64,000 nt of DNA from Aegilops tauschii subsp. strangulata (taxonomy: Eukaryota; Streptophyta; Magnoliopsida; Poales; Poaceae): contig NC_053039.3 in assembly GCF_002575655.3 (NCBI RefSeq), positions 379,169,633-379,233,632 of the forward strand, in the 5' to 3' direction. Below are positions 9,464 through 20,676 of the stretch, piece after piece. Below the pieces are notes generated by a model, which did not search any database, was not told the origin of the DNA, and was given only the letters and a program-made list of their open reading frames with translations. The translations under genes were made by a program, and so were the position numbers. Each line of letters starts with the position of its first letter. Positions within the stretch are counted from its first letter, which is position 1.

Positions 9464-10879
9464 ATGGATCCACTTAAAGTGTTCTACTTGGATCATCTTC
9501 GATCCTTATGCGCTCGTGCTGAAACCCCAACTAGCCTAGTTGAAGGGAAATCTTTAGATGAGCATGCTCCTTTTGTGCGTCATTGTTTTTCTGAAAAGGG
9601 GAAGCTCTTACGGTATCATATAAATAGTTTGATGTGTTGTCCTTGGAATCTTTGTGAAATTTATGATTTTACTTGTTGCTCTGAAAACATTAAGAAACAC
9701 CTTCCCTACCAATGTGAGTTTAGTGATAATGGAATCGTATCTTCATATGCTAAGGGTGTTTATAATTACAATGATGTTCAACAAATTGAAGAATTTGTTG
9801 CTTTTAAGGGTGCTTATGAAATTGCTTCTTTGATTGAAACGTATGATGCTACTCTTTACAAATCTAAAAATTTAGCCATACTTAAATATTGTTATGATAA
9901 TTATGCTTCCAGTGCCTTCGTTAAACCATATATTGAGGACTCCTCCGCTGTCCAAGAAGAGGCTAATATTTCGCATGAGTCCATGGAGGAAGAAAATAAT
10001 GATATGCATGAATCTATAGATAATTATGATTCCGATGATTTGATTGAAATATCCCTTGATGAACATGATGCTTGCTATTCTTGTGGCCATGATGCCAATA
10101 TTTATGAAGATGAATTTGCTATAGTTCCTTATGTTAATCATGAGATTGTTGCTATTGCACCCATACTTGATAGTTCCTTCGATGAAAATCATGATTGCAA
10201 TGATTTTGCTATAAATTCTCTTAATGCCAACTGTGTTATTAATATGCAAAACCCTAAGCTTGGGGATGCTAGTTTTTCTATGTCTACTATTTGCTGCAAT
10301 GATCATGATTGGGGTGATTCTTTTTATGGTCTTGAAAATTTATTTAAGCCCCATGATGAATATGAGATTGATAATATTGTTTGCAATAATATTGAAAGTG
10401 GGTTTGGAAGAGTGTCAACTTTAGATCCCACATATTTGGAGAATATTCAATCTTATGAAATTTTTGATAAAGGTGGGTTTGGAGAGGTCATGACTTTAGT
10501 TAATGCTAATCCCACTATTTCGAAAGAGTGCCAACTTTGCATGCATGTGGATCATGTTGAAAATATTTTATATGATAGCTATATTGTTGAATTTTCTTAT
10601 GATCCTACATGTAATTATTATGAGAGAGGAAAATATGGTTGTAGAAATTTTCATGTTACTAAATTACCTCTCGTCATATTGAGATTGCTATCGTCTCTTT
10701 CTTCTTCCTTCCATATGCTAGTTTTTGCTTGCCTTGATAATTTGTTTGCTCATAAAATGCCTATGCATAGGAATTATGTTAGACTTAGATGTGTTTGTCA
10801 CATGCTATTTGATGCTCTCTTTGTGCTTCAATTCTTGTCTCTCATGGGAGCATCATTAAAATTATCTATGCCTAGCTAG
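9464..10879 (+). CDS. Intact 471-codon ORF of non-autonomous element N, function unknown
   Basis: Starts MDPLKVFYLDHLRSLC at the first ATG after an AT-rich leader of about 210 nt and is uninterrupted. I recognise no gag, protease or polymerase motif. It is rich in Asp, Glu, Asn and Tyr between residues 150 and 330. It has an internal pair of similar segments, ESGFGRVSTLDP and KGGFGEVMTLVN, near residues 310 and 340. The C-terminal 80 residues are hydrophobic and Cys/Leu-rich (LPLVILRLLSSLSSSFHML, then CHMLFDALFVLQFLSLMGA), suggesting one or two membrane segments. It occupies the place of gag in Athila. A structural (gag-like) or env-like role is possible but not shown. The lack of stops over 1.4 kb in a copy with several percent LTR divergence suggests selection until recently. 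Confidence 0.7.
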   Translation: MDPLKVFYLDHLRSLCARAETPTSLVEGKSLDEHAPFVRHCFSEKGKLLRYHINSLMCCPWNLCEIYDFTCCSENIKKHLPYQCEFSDNGIVSSYAKGVYNYNDVQQIEEFVAFKGAYEIASLIETYDATLYKSKNLAILKYCYDNYASSAFVKPYIEDSSAVQEEANISHESMEEENNDMHESIDNYDSDDLIEISLDEHDACYSCGHDANIYEDEFAIVPYVNHEIVAIAPILDSSFDENHDCNDFAINSLNANCVINMQNPKLGDASFSMSTICCNDHDWGDSFYGLENLFKPHDEYEIDNIVCNNIESGFGRVSTLDPTYLENIQSYEIFDKGGFGEVMTLVNANPTISKECQLCMHVDHVENILYDSYIVEFSYDPTCNYYERGKYGCRNFHVTKLPLVILRLLSSLSSSFHMLVFACLDNLFAHKMPMHRNYVRLRCVCHMLFDALFVLQFLSLMGASLKLSMPS

Positions 10880-13633
10880 GGGCGTTAAACGATAGCGCTT
10901 GTTGGGAGGCAACCCAATTTTTTTTTTTTTGCTTTTTGCTTCGGTTTAGGAATAAATATTATATATAGCCTCTGTTTAGATGTTTTTTTATGTTTTAATT
11001 AGTGTTTGTGCCAAGTTTAACCTATAGGATCTTCTTGGATGATAGTTATTTGATCTTGCTGAAAATTCCAGAAACTTTCTGTTCATGAAAATAATTTTTA
11101 AAAATCACTAGAACGTGATAAAATATTGATTCCAATTGCTTCTGATCAATAAACAAATTTTCTAGGTCGTCCTATTTTGGCTGAATTTTCGGAGTTCCAG
11201 AAGTTTGCGTTAGGTACAGATTACTACAGACTGTTCTGTTTTTGACAGATTCTGTTTTTCGTGTGTTGTTTGCTTATTTTGATTAATCTAGGGCTAGTAA
11301 AATAGTTTATAAACCACAGAGAAGTTGGAATACAGTAGGTTTAACACCAATATAAATAAAGAATGAGTTCATTACAGTACCTTGAAGTGGTGTTTTGTTT
11401 TCTTTCGCTAACGGAGCTCACGAGATTTTCTGCTGAGTTTTGTGTTGTGAAGTTTTCAAGTTTTGGGTGAAAGATTTGATGGATTATGGAACAAGGAGTG
11501 GCAAGAGCCTAAGCTTGGGGATGCCCATGGCACCCCAAGATAATCTAAGGACACCAAAAAGCCAAAGTTTGGGGATGCCCCGGAAGGCATCCCCTATTTC
11601 GTCTACTTCCATCGGTAACTTTACTTGGAGCTATGTTTTTATTCACCACATGATATGTGTTTTGCTTGGAGCGTCTTGTATTATTTGAGTATTTATTTGT
11701 TAGTTTGCCACAATAATCCTTGCTGTACACACCTTTTGAGAGAGACACACATGATTCGGAAATTGTTAGAATACTCTATGTGCTTCACTTATATCTTTTG
11801 AGTTATATAGTTTTTTCTCTAGTGCTTCACTTATATCTTTTAGAGCACGGTGGTGGTTTGTTTTATAGAAACTATTGTTCTCTCATGCTTCACTTATATT
11901 ATTTTGAGAGTCCTACAAAACAGCGTGGTAATTTGATTTAATTATGATAGGCATTCAAGATTAATAAAAAAATTCTTATGAGTGTGTTGAATACTATGAG
12001 AAGTTTGATGCTTGATAATTGTTTTGAGATATAAAGATGGTGATATTAGAGTCATGCTACTTGAGTAGTTTTGAATTTGAGAAATACTTGTGTTAAAGTT
12101 TGTGATTCCCGTAGCATGCACGTATGGTGAACCGTTATGTGATGAAGTCAGAGCATGAATTATTTATTGATTGTCTTCCTTATGAGTGGCGGTCGGGGAC
12201 GAGCGATGGTCTTTTCCTACCAATCTATCCCCCTAGGAGCATGCGCATAATACTTTGCTTTGATAACTTGTAGATTTTTGCAATAAATATATGAGTTCTT
12301 TATGACTAATGTTGAGTCCATGGATTATACGCTCTTTTCTTCCTTCCACCATTGCTAGCCTATCTAATATCGCGCACTTTTCGCCGGTATCATACACCCA
12401 CCATATACCTTCCTCAAAACAGCCACCATACCTACCTATCATGGCATTTCCATAGCCATTCCGAGATATATTGCCATGCAACTTACCACCGTTCCGTTTA
12501 CTATGACGCGCTCCATCATTGTCATATTGCCTTGCATGATCATGTAGTTGACATCGTATTTGTGGCAAAGCCACCGTTCATAATTCTTTCATACATGTCA
12601 CTCTTGATTCATTGCATATCCCGGTACACCACCGGAGGCATTCACATAGAGTCATATTTTGTTCTAAGTATTGAGTTGTAATTGTTGAGTTGTAAGTAAA
12701 TAAAAGTGTGATGATCATCATTTTTAGAGCATTGTCCCAAGTGAGGAAAGGATGATGGAGACTATGATTCCCCCATAAGTCGGGATGAGACTCCGGACTA
12801 AAAAAGAGGCCATAAAAAAAGGAGAAAACGCCCAAATAAAAAATGAGAGAAAAAGAGAGAAGGGACAATGTTACTATCCTTTTAGCAGACTTGTGCTTCA
12901 AAGTAGCACCATGATCTTCATGATAGAGAGTCTCTTATGATGTCACTTTCATATACTAGTGGGAATTTTTCATTATAGAACTTGGCTTGTATATTCCAAT
13001 GATGGGCTTCCTCAAAGTGCCCTAGGTCTTCATGAGCAAGCGAGTTGGATGCACACCCACTTAGTTTCTTTTGTTGAGCTTTCATATACTTATAGCTCTA
13101 GTGCATCCGTTGCATGGCAATCCCTACTCACTCACATTGATATCTATTAATGGGCATCTCCATAGCCCGTTGATACGCCTAGTTGATGTGAGACTATCCT
13201 CTCCCTCTTTTTGTCTTCTCCACAACCACCATTCTATTCCACATATAGTGCTATGTCCATGGCTCACGCTCGTGTATTGCGTGAAGATTGAAAAAGTTTG
13301 AGAACATCAAAAGTATGAAACAATTCCCTGGCTTGTCATCGGGGTTGTGCATGATTTAAATACTTTGTGTGGTGAAGATAGAGCATAGCCAGACTATATG
13401 ATTTTGTAGGGATAACTTTCTTTGGCCATGTTATTTTGAAAAGACATAATTGCTTAGTTAGTATGCTTGAAGTATTATTATTTTTATGTCAATATTAAAC
13501 TTTTGTCTTGAATCTTTCGGATCTGAATATTCATACCACAATTAAGAGAATTACATTGAAATTATGCTAAGTAGCATTCCACATCAAAAATTCTGTTTTT
13601 ATCATTTACCTACTTGAGGACGAGCAGGAATTA
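10880..13633 (+). other. Non-coding 3' region of element N
   Basis: 2.75 kb of AT-rich sequence without a supported ORF. It starts with a poly-T run (10919-10931). Two polypurine-tract-like copies (AGCTTGGGGATGCCC near 11513 and AAGTTTGGGGATGCCCC near 11566) resemble the true PPT at 13633-13647. A short motif GCTTCACTTATAT is repeated three times at about 11781, 11824 and 11889. Confidence 0.7.
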
Positions 13634-13647
13634 AGCTTGGGGATGCT
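13633..13647 (+). promoter_or_regulatory. Polypurine tract of element N
   Basis: AAGCTTGGGGATGCT directly before the 3' LTR, the standard Athila-type PPT. Confidence 0.8.
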
Positions 13648-15220
13648 TGATACGTCTCCAACATATCTATAATTTTTTATTGTTCCATGCTATATTATAT
13701 TCTGTTTTGGACATTATTGGGCTTTATTGTACACTTTTATATTATTTTTGGGACTAACCTATTAACCGGAGGCCTAGCCCAGAATTGCTGTTTTTTGCCT
13801 ATTTCAGAGTTTCGTAGAAAAAGAATATCAAACGGAGTCCAAACGGAATGAAACCTTCGGGAACGTGATTTTTGGAACGAACGTGATCCAGAGGACTTGG
13901 ACCCTACGTCAAGACATCAACTAGGAAGGCACGAGGTAGGGGCGCGCCTACCCCCTCAGGTGCGCCCTCCACCCTCGTGGGGCCCACGTTGCTCCACCGA
14001 CGTACTTCTTCCTCCTATATATACCTACGTACCCCCAAACTACAAGATACGGAGCCAAAAACCTAATTCCACCGCCGCAACCTTCTGTACCCGTGAGATC
14101 CCATCTTGGGGCCTTTTCCAGAGCTCCGCCGGAGGGGGCATCGATCACGGAGGGCTTCTACATCAACACCATAGCCTCTCCGATGATGTGTGAGTAGTTT
14201 ACCTCAGACCTTCGGGTCCATAGTTATTAGCTAGATGGCGTCTTCTCTCTTTTTGGATCTCAATACAATGTTCTCCCCCTCTCTTGTGGAGATCTATTCG
14301 ATGTAATCTTCTTTTGCGGTGTGTTTGTTGAGACCGATGAATTGTGGGTTTGATCAAGTTTACCTATGAACAATATTTGAATCTTCTCTGAATTCTTTTA
14401 TGTATGATTGGTTATCTTTGCAAGTCTTTTCGAATTATCAGTTTGGTTTGGCCTACTAGATTGATCTTTCTTGCAATGGGAGAAGTGCTTAGCTTTGGGT
14501 TCAATCTTGCGGTGTCCTTTCCCAGTGACAGTAGGGGCATCAAGGCACGTATTGTATTGTTGCCATTGAGGATAACAAGATGGGGTTTACATCATATTGC
14601 ATGAGTTTATCCCTCTACATCATGTCATCTTACTTAAAGCGTTACTCTGTTCTTTTGAACTTAATACTCTAGATGCATGCTGGATAGCGGTCGATGTGTG
14701 GAGTAATAGTAGTAGATGCAGGTAGGAGTCGGTCTACTTGTCGCGGACGTGATGCCTATATACATGATCATACCTAGATATTCTCATAACTTTGCTCAAT
14801 TCTGTCAATTGCTCAACAGTAATTTGTTTACCCACCGTAATACTTATGCTCTCGAGAGAAACCACTAGTGAAACCTATGGCCCCCGGGTTTATTTTCCAT
14901 CATATTAATCTTCCAACACTTAGCAATTTTCATTGCCTTTTATTTTACTTTGCATCTTTATTATAAAAATACCAAAAATATTATCCTATCATATCTATCA
15001 GATCTCACTTTGGTAAGTGACCGTGAAGGGATTGACAACCCCTTTTATTGCGTTGGTTGCGAGGATTTTATTTGTTTGTGTAGGTGCGAGGGACTCGTGC
15101 GTGGCCTCCTACTGGATTGATTCCTTGGTTCTCAAAAACTGAGGGAAATACTTACGCTGCTTTAGTGCATCACCCTTTCCTCTTCAAGGGAAAAACCAAC
15201 GCAGTGCTCAAGAGGTAGCA
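13648..15220 (+). repeat. 3' LTR of element N
   Basis: 1573 bp, begins TGATACGTCTCC and ends GAGGTAGCA, followed by the TSD gcgtg (15221-15225). It differs from the 5' LTR by scattered substitutions and a few small indels. Confidence 0.92.
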
Positions 15221-15225
15221 GCGTG

Positions 15226-15655
15226 TCGAAGCAAGGCGAGGCGGCAACGGACGGGACGGGCTCCGTTCCCGTCCCCGATAAAGCAAGGGGACACCTAAGC
15301 GATGCATTAAATGTGTCTTGTCCTGTAATACGGGCGATAAGCTCGCAGCACCGTAGGCATTTCCACCTCTTGTATGCCACTGTGGCAGCCCCTTTCGACT
15401 ATAAAAGGAGGCCCATGGTGTACCGGAGAGGGATTCGGCTCTTTTGAACTATGCAGCCACCATAGCTAGTTCGAGAGCTCAAGAACTCTCTCAAATACAC
15501 ACCAAAGCGGGACTAGGGTATTACGCACCTCCGCGACCCGAACCTGGGTAAATGATCATTGTGCTGGCTGTTAATCCTGCTCTTCTCACAATCCCGCGCC
15601 CCGGCAACCGTAGTAGGGATTCTTGTGATCCCATAGGTGTCGTTTCCCACCGACA
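15226..15655 (+). repeat. 3' LTR of element F, second part
   Basis: Continues the LTR broken at 7647. It contains a TATA box (TATAAAAGG, 15400-15408) and ends CCCACCGACA at 15655. The next bases tagat (15656-15660) are the candidate TSD of F. Confidence 0.85.
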
Positions 15656-15660
15656 TAGAT

Positions 15661-16320
15661 AGATCGTGTCTACATCATGTCATCGTTCTTATTGCATTAC
15701 ACCATTTTTTCATGAACTTAATACACTAGATGCATGTTGGATAGCGGTCAATGTGTGGAGTAATAGTAGTAGATGCAGGCCGGAGTCGGTCTACTAATCT
15801 TGGACGTGATGCCTATATAATGATCATTGCCTGGATATCGTCATGATTATTTGAAGTTCTATCAATTGTCCAACAGTAATTTGTTTACCCAACGTTTGCT
15901 ACATTTCTCGAGAGAAGCCACTAGTGAAACCTACGGCCCCCGGGTCTCTTTCTCATATATTTCCCTTTGCGATCTATTTTTCCTTTGCTTTTATTTTTAG
16001 ATCTATTAAACCAAAATTCAAAAATACCTTGCCGCATTTTATTATTATTTATTTTATTTGGCGTTCGATCTATCAATCAACTACAATTTTATTCACGTCC
16101 GTTTGCCAATTTCTGGCGCCGTTTCCCGAAAGGGATTGACAACCCCTTTAACACGTCGGGTTGCGAGTGGTTGTTATTTGTGTGCAGGTGTTGTTTACAT
16201 TGTGTTGCTTGGTTCTCCTACTGGTTCGATAACCTTGGTTTCATCACTGAAGGAAATACCTACCGCTGCTGTGCTGCATCATCCCTTCCTCTTTGGGGAA
16301 ATACCGACGTAGTCCTAGCA
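15661..16320 (+). repeat. Element G: right part of an Athila-type LTR (target of F)
   Basis: Shares with the LTR of N the blocks TAGATGCATGTTGGATAGCG, GGCCCCCGGGTCT and a terminal block that ends CCTAGCA, but is clearly a different family. No PBS follows, so it is the right end of a 3' LTR or a solo LTR. Its left part lies beyond the window. Element F inserted in it. Confidence 0.7.
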
Positions 16321-16810
16321 GACATCAATGTTTTGCAAGCATACCAAAATTCAGCACGAAATGACATTCATGGAAGTCGTGGCGAAAAAAAATCAGCAGT
16401 CCAAAATGTTTTCAAAACTCGCATTTTTGGAGCATTGATTTTATTATGCCACGAGTTCCACGAAAACCATTTTGTGCTGAAATTTTACAGGCATACAAAA
16501 CATTTGTCAAAGTTTACCACATAACAAATTCAGAATGTTTTGAATTTTGTTACTATTTTCTGATTTTTCTATTCATGAGGGGGCATTTGAGCTTGGAAGC
16601 AGATACTCAACGTCCATTGGTACACCCAATTTTGGTGACATGTGATAGTACGATATACTGATATACTCTAAAACAAGTTAAAACTTGATTAAAATCTGAT
16701 GATGCACCTTTTTCACTATTATTACACAATAAAATTAAATCTTACTTATACACCATGAATCAAGAAACATGCGTCATGAAACATTGTGTGATATTGTGAA
16801 ATATGATAAC
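16321..16810. other. Unassigned AT-rich flank of element C
   Basis: 490 bp with no ORF of interest and no LTR signature. gacat (16321-16325) may be the TSD of G; ataac (16806-16810) is the left TSD of C. It continues at 61183 once C is removed. It may be unique intergenic DNA or an old decayed transposon. Confidence 0.5.
16806..16810. repeat. Left target site duplication of element C
   Basis: ataac, identical to 61178-61182 next to the right end of the element. Confidence 0.9.
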
Positions 16811-19800
16811 TGTGACGCCCGGATAATTGAGCTACAGTAATTCCCTGCTAATGATGCCATGTCATCATTATTACTGTTGTTAACTCGAGTTGGTTCGAAT
16901 CCGGTCCAAATTCAAAGTCAAGTTAAACTCAAGAGTTTACAAATGTCTAAAATAAAATGTTCGTCACGTGGCAAATTTTCATTTGTTAATATTGGCGGTG
17001 AACCAATTTTTTTGCAAATTAGTTAATGCCCTAATCTAAAGAAAACAAAAAAAGGTTAAATAAAAATTAAAAAGAAAAGACCCCCCCCCACACACACACA
17101 CGCTGGACCAACCGGCCCAGCTAGCCAACCGGCCAGCCCACCTAAGTCGGCCCACCTCTCCCCGCTGGCCTATTTGGCCAAACCCTCCCCGAAACCCTAA
17201 CTGCTACCCCCCCACTCCCCTCGATCCCCCACTCCCCTCGACCCCCTTCCCCCATTTGGATCGGGGGCACCTGAGCCCGTCGCCCCACCGGTGCCCCGCC
17301 ACCTCGCGCGCCCTTCCCCTGGATCTGGCGTCGTCGCCGTTCGTCGCCGCCTCCTCGACCTCCTCCATGTCGTCGTCGCCACGTCGTCGCCATCGACCTC
17401 GTCTCTGCTCCGCGTCGCCTCCCCGGCTCCCCCTCAACGGCCTCGTCGAGCCTCGTCGATCCCCCTGCACAGCAACGGGGGTGAGGACCTCCCCATCTTC
17501 CCCTTGCTTCCGACGCCGTAGGATGCGCCCCACCTCCCCGGTCCGGAGCTCCGGTCATCATGCCCCGCCTCGTTCCTGGCCGCAGCCGCCTGTCGCCACG
17601 CCCGCTGCCGTGGCTCCCCCTCCCGCGCGCCCACACGCTCGCCTCGCGTTGCAGCTGTCGCCCGAGCCACCTGCAGCGCCCTCGCTCGCCTCCACCGCCT
17701 GCAACTGCTGCCGCCGGCCGCGCCCAGGCCCTGGCCGCTCGCGCCCGTCGATCCCAGTCGCGCTGCCCACGCCCGCAGCCACGGCGCCCGACCGCGCCCG
17801 CTCCTCCCATCTCCGCCGCATGCCACTCGCTCGCCGGCGGCGACCCCTGCTCGTGTAGCCCGCTCGTCGGTCGAGCCCCCCGCACCTGGCCCGCGCTTGC
17901 GCCGGCCGCGCTCCGGCCATGGCTTCGGCCCTGGTACGCACGTGCGCCAGAGTGTGGCGCTGGCTTCCTGCCACTAACCTGCGGGCACCCCCCCTAATTA
18001 AGTTAGTTAGGACTAAACAGTTAGGATTATATTAGCCCACTAACACTGACACATGGTCCCCTTGTTAAAGTAAAATGTTAAGTTAAACTAAAACTAGCTA
18101 AGAGAATGACATATGGGTCCCACATGCACTATTCATGTTTGACCGATCAAACTGTTGACTGCTGAGTCAACAGCTGACCTGGCCCACTGTCGCTCTATTA
18201 AACACGTGGCTGGGTACACTTTCGGGTACCCCTAGCTTTTTGTTATTAAATGAATTTTCGGATTAAATTAATTCCAATAATTCCATAAATGAATAAATCT
18301 TCTAAAATCAATAGAAAATAAATCGTAACTCAGATGAAAATACTTTGTACATGAAAGTTGCTTAGAACGACGAGACGAATCCGAATATGCCCTACGTTCA
18401 TCTGTCACATGCCCCCTAGCATGCTGAACATGGAACATTCCCCCTCCGGTCATCTATCTGACACAGGTCCGGAACCGGGAAAACATTACCGGTTGAATTC
18501 CCCTTCACCTATATCATGCAGCACTTCGTTAGGTCGACCATAGTTCTGCTTTTCGACATGTCATGCTTTATGATGCTTTGTTTGCTTTATATTTATTGTT
18601 TCTTCACCCTCTTCTCTCCGGTAGACCCCGAGACCGATGCCGCCCCTGTGATCGACTACGTCGAAGACGACTCTTCTTCCTTTGCAGCAGAGCTTCCAGG
18701 CAAGCCCCCCCTTTGATCATCCTGATATCGCCCATTCCATTCTCTCATGCTTGCATTAGATTTTGCTACTGTAATTGATTGCTCCTATTCTGATGCATAG
18801 CCTGGTTTTGTAACCTGCTTATTGATACCTACCAGCTTATCCTAAACTGCTTAGTATAGGTTGGTTAGTGATCCATCAGTGACCCCCACCTTGTCCTTGT
18901 TGCCCCTGCTTCATCATTGAAGACCCGATCAACGGGATCATAGACCAGGCCCCGGCACCGCACATCACTTTCCCCTTAGTTGCTCGACACTGCTGGGTTA
19001 CTATCGAGTGCCGAGGGTGAGACCTCTATAGCACTTCTAATGTTAACCCTGTAGTGTAGCTATTCGGTCGTGGTCATCGAGGGTGATTCCGCCTTAACCA
19101 CTTCCGATACGACTCTGTCATGCAACCCCTTAAGTGTGAACCTCGGGGTGGTTCCTCTTACATTCACCTTGATGATTACATCGAGTGGAATTCACCGGGG
19201 GGTGATTCCTCGGGTTTTCCCCTTGATGTTTGGACACACGGATACCTGGACTTTACAACTGTTACTTGGAAGGGCGGGTCAACCCTGAGGTGTACCCGCG
19301 AGTGATGTGGAGACGGGTTGACCTGGAGGGTGCCCGCGAGATAATTACGAGGCGTGGCCGGGCATTCCTAGCCCTTGCCGCAAGTCCTCGAGACGGGGCA
19401 ACGGGGTCACATATTCCGTGAGTCTCTGCTTGTTACCGCGTGCTCCTAATCCACTACGATTTGGATATTTGATCCGAGAGGCCTCTGGCCTGATAGCACT
19501 AACCATCACGTGGGCATAGTATGGGCGTTCTGCGTCGTATGCATCAGCCGGAGCTTAATAGACGTCGGCGACTGAGCGGCGCGCGCCGGGTTGGACTGGT
19601 AAGCACCTGCCTTTTTAAAGGAGGTAGCTAGGTCTGCTCACCGGCCGCCCACGCAACATCCAGGAGTTCCCGGGGAGATGGCCCATGACCCCTGGGGGCA
19701 TAGGTTTAGTCCGGCGTGCTGACCTCTCTATTAAGTCTAGGTCGGGTTGCGGCGTATTGTTTGGCCGAGGCCGGGCATGACCCAGGAAAGTGTGTCCAGC

Positions 19801-20660
19801 CAGAGTTAATCGAGCGTGGTGGGTAAGTTGGTGCACCCCTGCAGGGAAGAAAACAACTATCGATAGCCTGTCCTACGGTAATGGATACTTGGAGTTGTAT
19901 CCCGATCGATACAACTAGAACTGGATACTTGTGATGAGAATTGGTTTGTGATGATAACTGGATAGTATGGCTCTGGGATTGCTTTCTCGCAGGGAGTCGA
20001 GAAAGGATCTCTGGCCGAGGTTGATAACACTTCTACTACTTTACTTTATGCTACTCTACTTCCTCTTGTTGCTGCAAAATGGTGGTTTCCAGAAGATGCT
20101 AGTCTTCGATAGGCTAGGCTTTCCCTCCTCTTCTGGCATTCTGCTGTCCAGTCCACATATACAACCCTTTTCATTCATACCGATGCATATGTAGTGTAGC
20201 TCCTTGCTTGCGAGTACTTTGGATGAGTACTCACGGTTGCTTTGCTCCCCCTTTTCCCCCTTTATTCTTCTTTCCGGTTGATGCAACCAGATGTCGGAGC
20301 CGAGGAGCCAGATGCCACCGCCGATGCTTACTACTATGTGGAGGACGCCGACGACCAGGAGTAGTTAGGAGGCTCCCAGGCAGGAGGCCTTGCCTTTTCG
20401 ATCGATGTTGCTTTTGTGCTAGCCTTCCTAAGGCAAACTTGTCTAACTCATGTCTGTACTCAGATATTGTTGCTTCCGCTGACTCTTGTGTATTCGAGCT
20501 TATGTATTCGAGCCCTCGAGGCCCCTGGCTTGTAATATAAAGCTTGTATTATTTTAATTTGTGTCTAGAGTTGTGTTGTGATATCTTCCCGTGAGTCCTT
20601 GATCTTGATCGTACACATTTGCGTGTATGATTAGTGTATGATTGAATCGAGGGTGTCACA
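16811..20660 (+). repeat. 5' LTR of element C
   Basis: 3850 bp. A GC-rich block at 17100-17990 follows a (C)n(CA)n run at 17083-17102. After an AT-rich part come two acidic coding blocks (18625-18699 and 20291-20364) and a polyadenylation-like AATATAAA at 20534-20541. From about 17824 it aligns with the 3' LTR remnant. Confidence 0.88.
18625..20364 (+). CDS. Putative spliced acidic peptide in the LTR of C (5' copy)
   Basis: First block 18625-18699, preceded by an acceptor-like GGTAG, encodes PETDAAPVIDYVEDD and ends CCAG|GCAAG. Second block 20291-20364, preceded by GCAACCAG, starts in the matching phase, contains YYYVEDADDQE and ends in TAG. The 1591-nt gap has a GC donor and AG acceptor. 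Removing it joins the frame exactly (phase 1). No ATG lies in these two blocks, so an upstream exon is needed; I could not fix its end. Product would be small and very acidic; function unknown. The same layout is present in LTRs A and B. Confidence 0.45.
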
Positions 20661-20662
20661 AG

Positions 20663-20676
20663 TTGGTATAAGAGCC
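20663..20676 (+). promoter_or_regulatory. Primer binding site of element C (initiator tRNA-Met)
   Basis: TTGGTATAAGAGCC, two bases after the LTR, resembles the canonical TTGGTATCAGAGCC with one mismatch. Confidence 0.8.

Larger units (their letters stand above)
7648..15220 (+). mobile_element. Element N: complete non-autonomous Athila-like LTR retrotransposon
   Basis: A 7573-bp element bounded by two 1573-bp LTRs and a 5-bp TSD (gcgtg). The PBS matches tRNA-Asp (TGGCGTCGTTGCCGGGGA) and the polypurine tract ends AAGCTTGGGGATGCT. Both features, and the TGATACGTCTCC LTR start, are typical of Athila-lineage Gypsy elements. There is no protease, RT, RNase H or integrase. The only long ORF (9464-10879) is intact. 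The element must be mobilised in trans by an autonomous relative. By eye the two LTRs differ at about 9 of the first 190 bases and less densely later, so it is fairly young but not recent. It sits inside the 3' LTR of F. Confidence 0.92.
1..15655 (+). mobile_element. Element F: Tat-lineage Ty3/Gypsy LTR retrotransposon, 5' end outside window
   Basis: The window opens inside gag-pol of a Ty3/Gypsy element. Order seen: end of gag, aspartic protease, reverse transcriptase (YMDD), RNase H, a second archaeal-type RNase H, integrase, a 2.4 kb 3' region with an antisense ORF, a purine tract, and a 3' LTR starting TGTCAGTG and ending CACCGACA. Two consecutive RNase H domains and the antisense ORF are hallmarks of the Tat/Retand lineage. 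The LTR is interrupted at 7647 by element N and resumes at 15226. The coding region has at least four stops and one frameshift, so the copy is dead. The left LTR and first TSD are off-window; the right TSD should be tagat at 15656-15660. Confidence 0.9.

Noticed and set aside
17142..17997. Long GC-rich ORFs on both strands in the LTR of C
   Set aside because: Compositional artefact: several frames open at once, no motif.
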